This document shows positions 40,895 to 44,592 of a stretch of DNA of 44,592 nt, piece by piece. The position numbers and the translations under genes were made by a program. Source of the DNA: Xenococcus sp. PCC 7305 (GTDB lineage: Bacteria > Cyanobacteriota > Cyanobacteriia > Cyanobacteriales > Xenococcaceae); the NCBI RefSeq assembly GCF_000332055.1, contig NZ_ALVZ01000186.1:1-44592 (forward strand). Reading direction: 5' to 3'. Position 1 is the stretch's first letter, and each line of letters begins with the position of its first letter. The notes under the pieces are model-generated. The model saw only the letters and a program-made list of their open reading frames with translations, had not been told where the DNA came from and ran no database searches.

Positions 40895-41275
40895 TTGATG
40901 AATTTCATAAATACGCCAGCCTTTTTAAGCGTTGATACTTTGTTTAATTGGCAGTCTAAAAAAATGAAGAGAGACTGTCAGTGTCGTTTGAGAATTTACA
41001 AGATTACTGTAGAGCAAGCGGTTGTCATCGCTTCTCAACTGCCAGATGAAGCAAGTTGTTCGATTGCTGATGAAGCCTTAACCCTGATCCCCCTGATTTG
41101 TCAGAAGTTACTTCTTAAACTGACCAGTATTATGTGGGTAGAACATTATCCCAAAGGATATCTCAAGGATGAAGAGGTCTATGAAGAGGTGACGTTAATA
41201 CAAGATAAAATCACCTCGAAAAGAATCAAAAAACAGAAGATCGAAAACCTCTTGTCAGTGAAGCTCATAGTTTGA
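40895..41275 (+). CDS. Hypothetical protein (126 aa)
   Basis: Unrecognised. N-terminal Phe/Asn-rich stretch, a basic region KKMKRDCQCRLRIYKITV, a hydrophobic helix LIPLICQKLLLKLTSIMWV and a Lys-rich C-terminus. Two consecutive start codons (40895, 40898). No conserved motif. The frame is open but could be weakly expressed; it carries no clear link to its neighbours. Confidence 0.4.
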   Translation: MMNFINTPAFLSVDTLFNWQSKKMKRDCQCRLRIYKITVEQAVVIASQLPDEASCSIADEALTLIPLICQKLLLKLTSIMWVEHYPKGYLKDEEVYEEVTLIQDKITSKRIKKQKIENLLSVKLIV

Positions 41276-41302
41276 GTCGTTTAGCTATACGTTCTAATAT
41301 CA

Positions 41303-41560
41303 TTAGTTAATATCCCTTGCTACTTCAAATTCATTCAGAATATTACACCCCAATTCCCATTCAACTAAAGAATTCACATTCTCTTTGTTATCACAATTTA
41401 ATTCCCATTCTTTCCTGATTTCATCTTCAGTTTTATTGTAAATATTTGAAAACACCGTAAATCTTATATTTTCTGGATTCGAAGGATGCCATACTTTAAT
41501 ATTTCCATCATCATTATCAACGACAACAGAGTAATTACCGTTCCCCCATTTAATTAACAT
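41303..41560 (-). CDS. Hypothetical protein (85 aa)
   Basis: Unrecognised acidic protein with beta-rich opening MLIKWGNGNYSVVVDNDDGN followed by a polar helix (TEDEIRKEWELNC). Contains four Trp. Soluble, no signal peptide. It is convergent with the previous gene, 27 bp away. Confidence 0.45.
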   Translation of the reverse strand: MLIKWGNGNYSVVVDNDDGNIKVWHPSNPENIRFTVFSNIYNKTEDEIRKEWELNCDNKENVNSLVEWELGCNILNEFEVARDIN

Positions 41561-41675
41561 TTTCCTTTTTCTCTCTATGCCTCCAATATCTTGATAAAAT
41601 TAAATTTAAATAATCAACTTACTACATTGTAATCTCTTCAAGTAAATATAAATAGAATATTTAAGTTAATTATAG

Positions 41676-41816
41676 CTATGGTAGTTTTCGCCAATCCCAT
41701 TCTCTTGAGCCTCCAGGAAAAAGCTTGGCGTCTTTATATTGCTGAACCTCTACTTCGATTTGTCCCCACTTGATATAGGTAATGGCTGGAGAACTCGGTT
41801 TGATAGCCCCCATCAT
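41676..41816 (-). pseudogene. Truncated Mth938-domain protein (46 aa)
   Basis: A short minus-strand frame reads SPAITYIKWGQIEVEVQQYK followed by DAKLFPGGSREWDWR and a stop. This matches the start of Mth938-domain proteins (WGxIxV..., KDAKLxPGGxREWDW), which normally continue with ETGT and about 70 more residues. Here the chain ends KLP right after EWDWR. The start lies at two consecutive ATG codons, and a 14-codon frame (MALVKLREIDVEEA) ends overlapping them. It is either a relic or an unusual short form. Confidence 0.6.
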
Positions 41817-42124
41817 GCTTCCTCAACATCTATTTCCCTCAGTTTAACAAGTGCCATAATGGGCAATTTCTCTGCTCAACGATTAAACTGAAGACCCCCG
41901 AGCTGAATTTCGAGATCAAGGACCTCTAGAAAACTGCTTTTATCTCTTCAAAAACAGGCAAATAACAATAGATAAGATTTCCTTATCTATTAAGTAATTA
42001 TACTTAGCCTCTTCGCGATTATTCGATAAGTTTTCCTTAATCGCCTTACAAACGGCAACGAAATCATAGGCTTTTAAGCCCCTTACGCTATCAAAGTGGG
42101 GTTTGATAATGTAAAATCTGTTCC

Positions 42125-42709
42125 ATGAAAGTGAACAAATTTGGGCGAGCAGCAATCCTCACCCCGGCACAGATAACTTTACTATTTGACGAGGGCTTTA
42201 CCAAAGCGCGCGATCGCGCGATGTTTGGCGTTTGTTTATATGCAGCGGCACGGATTAACGAAGCTTGTACTCTTTTAAGAGGGGATGTGATCGGTATTAA
42301 AGGAGTGCGAGATGTTTTGGTGATTCGCTCTTATAACACTAAAGGAAAACAGTCTACCCGCGAAATTCAGATGCATCCTCAGTTGAAGGAATATCTGGAG
42401 CTGTATCAAAAAAAGGCTCTGTATCAGAACAGTCCTCATCTGTTTCCTGGAAGACATGGTAGGGGCAGTATTCATAAAGCCAGTGCTGACAGGATTTTAC
42501 GAGATACTTGTAAGCGGTTGGAGATTGAAGGAGTGAGCACCCATAGTTTTCGACGTACAGCATTGACCAAGATGAGTGATTCTGGAGTGCCATTGCGGCA
42601 TATTCAAGCGATCTCAGGGCATCGTACTCTAGCTGCTTTGGAGCGGTATTTGGGGGTTACGGAGCAACAAAAAGAGAATGCGATTGCCGCGTTGAATTTT
42701 TATTTGTAA
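42125..42709 (+). CDS. Single-domain tyrosine recombinase
   Basis: 194 residues: a catalytic domain only, without the N-terminal core-binding domain. All residues are in place: Arg43 (AARINEACTLL), Lys73 (NTKGKQ), His140-x-x-Arg143 (THSFRRTAL), His166 (ISGHRTLAAL) and Tyr175 (LERYLG). Compact recombinases like this are common in cyanobacterial plasmids. A HIP1-like palindrome (GCGCGATCGCGCG) lies in its 5' part. It may act at a plasmid dimer-resolution site or be an inversion enzyme; substrate unknown. Confidence 0.8.
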   Translation: MKVNKFGRAAILTPAQITLLFDEGFTKARDRAMFGVCLYAAARINEACTLLRGDVIGIKGVRDVLVIRSYNTKGKQSTREIQMHPQLKEYLELYQKKALYQNSPHLFPGRHGRGSIHKASADRILRDTCKRLEIEGVSTHSFRRTALTKMSDSGVPLRHIQAISGHRTLAALERYLGVTEQQKENAIAALNFYL

Positions 42710-42844
42710 GTAATCTCCCCAAAGAAATGAAGCCAAGTTACTTAGAAAAACTGAAGGAAGTGCTTGTTGAGAATTTTGGATATTCTACTTTTTCCAGTGT
42801 TGAAAGAAAACTTTCTTGATTACAGCTCCCAGGTCATCTCTTGT

Positions 42845-43447
42845 TTAACAGTGATCCGCTGTTATCCTATCTAACCTTTCATTAAACTCATCAGGCGTTA
42901 ACTTACAAATCGGTTCGCGTTCGGGATAGGTTTTAAGGATATTCGCGGCGGCATCTCTGCCTGTCCCTTCTGGCGGAGCAATCACCCAGGTCGGGACATT
43001 AAGCTCCACAATCTTGGAGTACATCAACCTCGCGTAATCCTCCATTCCTCCAAGATCCTGAGCGTAATCGGCAAAGATCAGCAATGCTGCGGGACGACCA
43101 CATTTCAGGCAGGGAATGAGTTTGCTGGCAATCTTTTCGATTGATTCAGGGGGTTGCTGGGCAGAGTGAGGGTCTCGGTTGCCGAATGATGCGGCCCTTC
43201 CGCCTAATGCTTGATCTAATTGATGGGAAAGCTCTTTGCCAATAGGTTCAAAAATAGCTCCCCTTTTAGCTGTCATCGGGTCATCGGGGTCACCAACTAC
43301 TTCACAAAGAATCTGGGTTTGCCCATCGGGGCGCTCTTGCAGCAGGACGCGGCCTAAATCACCGAGTTCCGAGTGACGAAACATAAAAGCTACACCATTG
43401 GGCAGTTGTTCTTGACGGTAGGTAATATCAGAGGAAAGGTTGAACAC
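42845..43447 (-). CDS. Hypothetical protein (200 aa) with CxxC
   Basis: Unrecognised. The N-terminal half is beta-rich (GVAFMFRHSELGDLGRVLLQ). A CLKCG motif near residue 113 suggests a metal site or redox pair. The second half alternates strand and helix (AALLIFADYAQDLGGMEDYA; VPTWVIAPPEGTG), like a Rossmann-type domain. Well-formed codon use and length suggest a real gene. No membrane parts. Confidence 0.55.
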   Translation of the reverse strand: MFNLSSDITYRQEQLPNGVAFMFRHSELGDLGRVLLQERPDGQTQILCEVVGDPDDPMTAKRGAIFEPIGKELSHQLDQALGGRAASFGNRDPHSAQQPPESIEKIASKLIPCLKCGRPAALLIFADYAQDLGGMEDYARLMYSKIVELNVPTWVIAPPEGTGRDAAANILKTYPEREPICKLTPDEFNERLDRITADHC

Positions 43448-43533
43448 GCGGGTTTTAGCCTCAAGTTTTTAATCTAGGCTACGCCGGATCATTCCTCGAA
43501 TGTAATTCGCTTATCTTTTTTTAATGGGAGGAG

Positions 43534-43911
43534 TCAGCTTGATATTAGCCCGACAGGATAAGTCTCGATTTCCGCGATACTTAGGAGCTTCTTATCATTG
43601 GTAAGAAGAGGCGCACCTAACTTGAAAGCTGTGGCGGCAATGATGGCATCTGGCACTTTGAGATTATATTTCTTTCGCAGAGAGATCGTTTCTGTCTTGA
43701 TGGGATTCTTAAGTTCAACAACAGTTACATCATTAATAAAATTTTGAATCAGGTTAATTTCATATGCCTGAATAGGGGGATAAGAAAGCAGTTCGATCTC
43801 CGTGATAATTGAAATGACGTACTGCTTCTTTTCTAGAGGTTTTTGTAAACGACCGCCTAAATGATACAGCACCACATTGGTATCTAGAACCAGGAAGGAA
43901 CTACCACTCAC
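43534..43911 (-). CDS. vapC: VapC-like PIN-domain toxin
   Basis: 125 residues. PIN residues: Asp10 (FLVLDTNVVLY), Glu in SIITEIELLSYP, Asp in KVPDAIIAATA and Asp in LLTNDKKLLSI, a complete four-acid set. It overlaps the upstream antitoxin gene by 11 bp. It should be an RNase held in check by that protein. Confidence 0.88.
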   Translation of the reverse strand: MSGSSFLVLDTNVVLYHLGGRLQKPLEKKQYVISIITEIELLSYPPIQAYEINLIQNFINDVTVVELKNPIKTETISLRKKYNLKVPDAIIAATAFKLGAPLLTNDKKLLSIAEIETYPVGLISS

Positions 43912-44170
43912 TGCGCATACGTTCCTGAAAGGTTAAGGGGTCTTCGCTCAAAGTTACTGTTCCCGCGTATTTATCTAGGCTGCTTGCTGGCTTAACATCC
44001 TCAATAAGTTCTTTGAAGTCATCTTCTCGTGAATTTTCTGCTTCAGCGGCTTCATAAGATACCGTCAGCTGGATATCCTGATTGATGATACCTGTGGGAA
44101 TCTCCATGTCCAGATGCACCATACCATCAGAGCCTGTATGGGCTTGAATACATATTTCATGGTCAGACAT
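43901..44170 (-). CDS. VapB-like antitoxin
   Basis: 89 residues, acidic. The N-terminal half is beta-rich (VHLDMEIPTGIINQDIQLTV), and the C-terminus SSLDKYAGTVTLSEDPLTFQERMRSEW is typical of short antitoxins paired with PIN toxins, where the tail blocks the active site. No ribbon-helix-helix is evident. It is first in the two-gene unit. Confidence 0.78.
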   Translation of the reverse strand: MSDHEICIQAHTGSDGMVHLDMEIPTGIINQDIQLTVSYEAAEAENSREDDFKELIEDVKPASSLDKYAGTVTLSEDPLTFQERMRSEW

Positions 44171-44592
44171 AATGCTGCTTCTATCCTTGCTGCTTTCAAT
44201 TAAGGCTTAATAGTATCTAATTCTATCCTGTAATTCAATGTTCTAACTTGTCACTTTCAGATTCTACATCGGGATTTCGTAGTATGACGATCAATTATCA
44301 ACCCAGACAAGACAAAGAGTTGAGAGTAAGTGAATGCGATCGCTATGTGTAAAAAGATGAGAGTTGAATGTGGGAAAAAGAAATTATTCCGCAGCGAATA
44401 ATACAAGAAATCGTCAGACCACTGCTATAGAGGAGCCACAGAAATCTTGTTCAGTGAGATTGTTAAGTTTTTTATCACTCCCCTAGCTCTTCACGTTACG
44501 TCACCCCCTATCTTAAAAATACAGAGAATTAGAAGCAACGAAAACATCATGTACAGTATTGGGGAAGATGAAATTAAATTTGTTCATCTCTT
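44171..44592. other. Terminal region without a supported gene
   Basis: About 420 bp. A HIP1 site (GCGATCGC near 44338) and a 22-codon frame near 44284 are the only notable items. An ATG near 44568 opens a frame that runs off the window, but there is too little to judge. Confidence 0.4.

Noticed and set aside
41940-42155. 71-codon minus-strand frame before the small integrase
   Set aside because: It starts inside the integrase coding region and has no recognisable motif or ribosome site; possible but not supportable.

Overview
The window reads as accessory plasmid DNA from a cyanobacterium. Evidence: it is AT-rich with scattered HIP1 octamers (GCGATCGC, for example near 5396, 6959 and 44338), a CRISPR repeat close in form to the Synechocystis plasmid type, a CyRepA1-type plasmid replication protein, a DUF4278-like protein, pentapeptide repeats, and complete plasmid replication, partition and mobilisation modules. 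No rRNA, tRNA or housekeeping operon is seen. The genus cannot be named from this sequence.

Layout. 1-3470: the trailer end of a CRISPR array, an adenine-methylase-like gene without its catalytic NPPY motif, a decayed TacA/TacT-like toxin-antitoxin pair and a complete tyrosine recombinase. 3469-12344: layered mobile DNA. A PIN toxin fragment stops at a block of short repeats that looks like one transposon end; next come a resolvase fragment and a complete Tn552-like element (4003-7586, inverted repeats of about 55 bp, resolvase, DDE transposase, ATPase, and a fourth gene that is a resolvase fold without catalytic residues); then a truncated integrase, two paralogues with GspE/MshE-type N-terminal repeats, a secreted vWA protein, a DUF4278-like protein, and a second decayed integrase ending in a diverged transposon end. 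12515-15228: a coupled nuclease-like and phosphoribosyltransferase-like pair (candidate defence system) and two small unknown genes. 15296-19424: a 100-nt hairpin, the CyRepA1 replication gene and a terminator-like hairpin upstream of it. 20083-21159: a chimeric gene joining pieces of aconitase B to a LuxR-type helix-turn-helix.

21809-33113 is a mobilisation region: vWA lipoprotein, membrane proteins, a VirD4/TraD-like coupling ATPase, a ParA-like ATPase, a probable regulator with an operator over its own start codon, a large relaxase, MobC, a candidate oriT, and a small coiled-coil protein. No VirB-type secretion channel is present, so the plasmid is probably mobilisable rather than self-transmissible unless the channel lies outside the window. 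33129-38413 holds a SprT-like protein, a FinO/ProQ-C-like protein, a WGR protein, seven iterons, the RepA initiator, ParA, ParB (with a 30-bp palindrome inside the gene as a parS candidate) and a YdjM-like membrane protein. 38485-44592 holds ArdA, two VapBC-like pairs, SSB with a large folded leader, a single-domain integrase and hypothetical genes.

Two unrelated replication systems (CyRepA1 and RepA with iterons) in one window suggest a plasmid fusion. The most unusual items are the Tn552-like element with a catalytically dead resolvase paralogue where TniQ would sit, the aconitase/LuxR chimera, the nuclease/PRTase pair, the parB-internal palindrome and two large unexplained hairpins. All family names are from reading motifs by eye; no database search was run.
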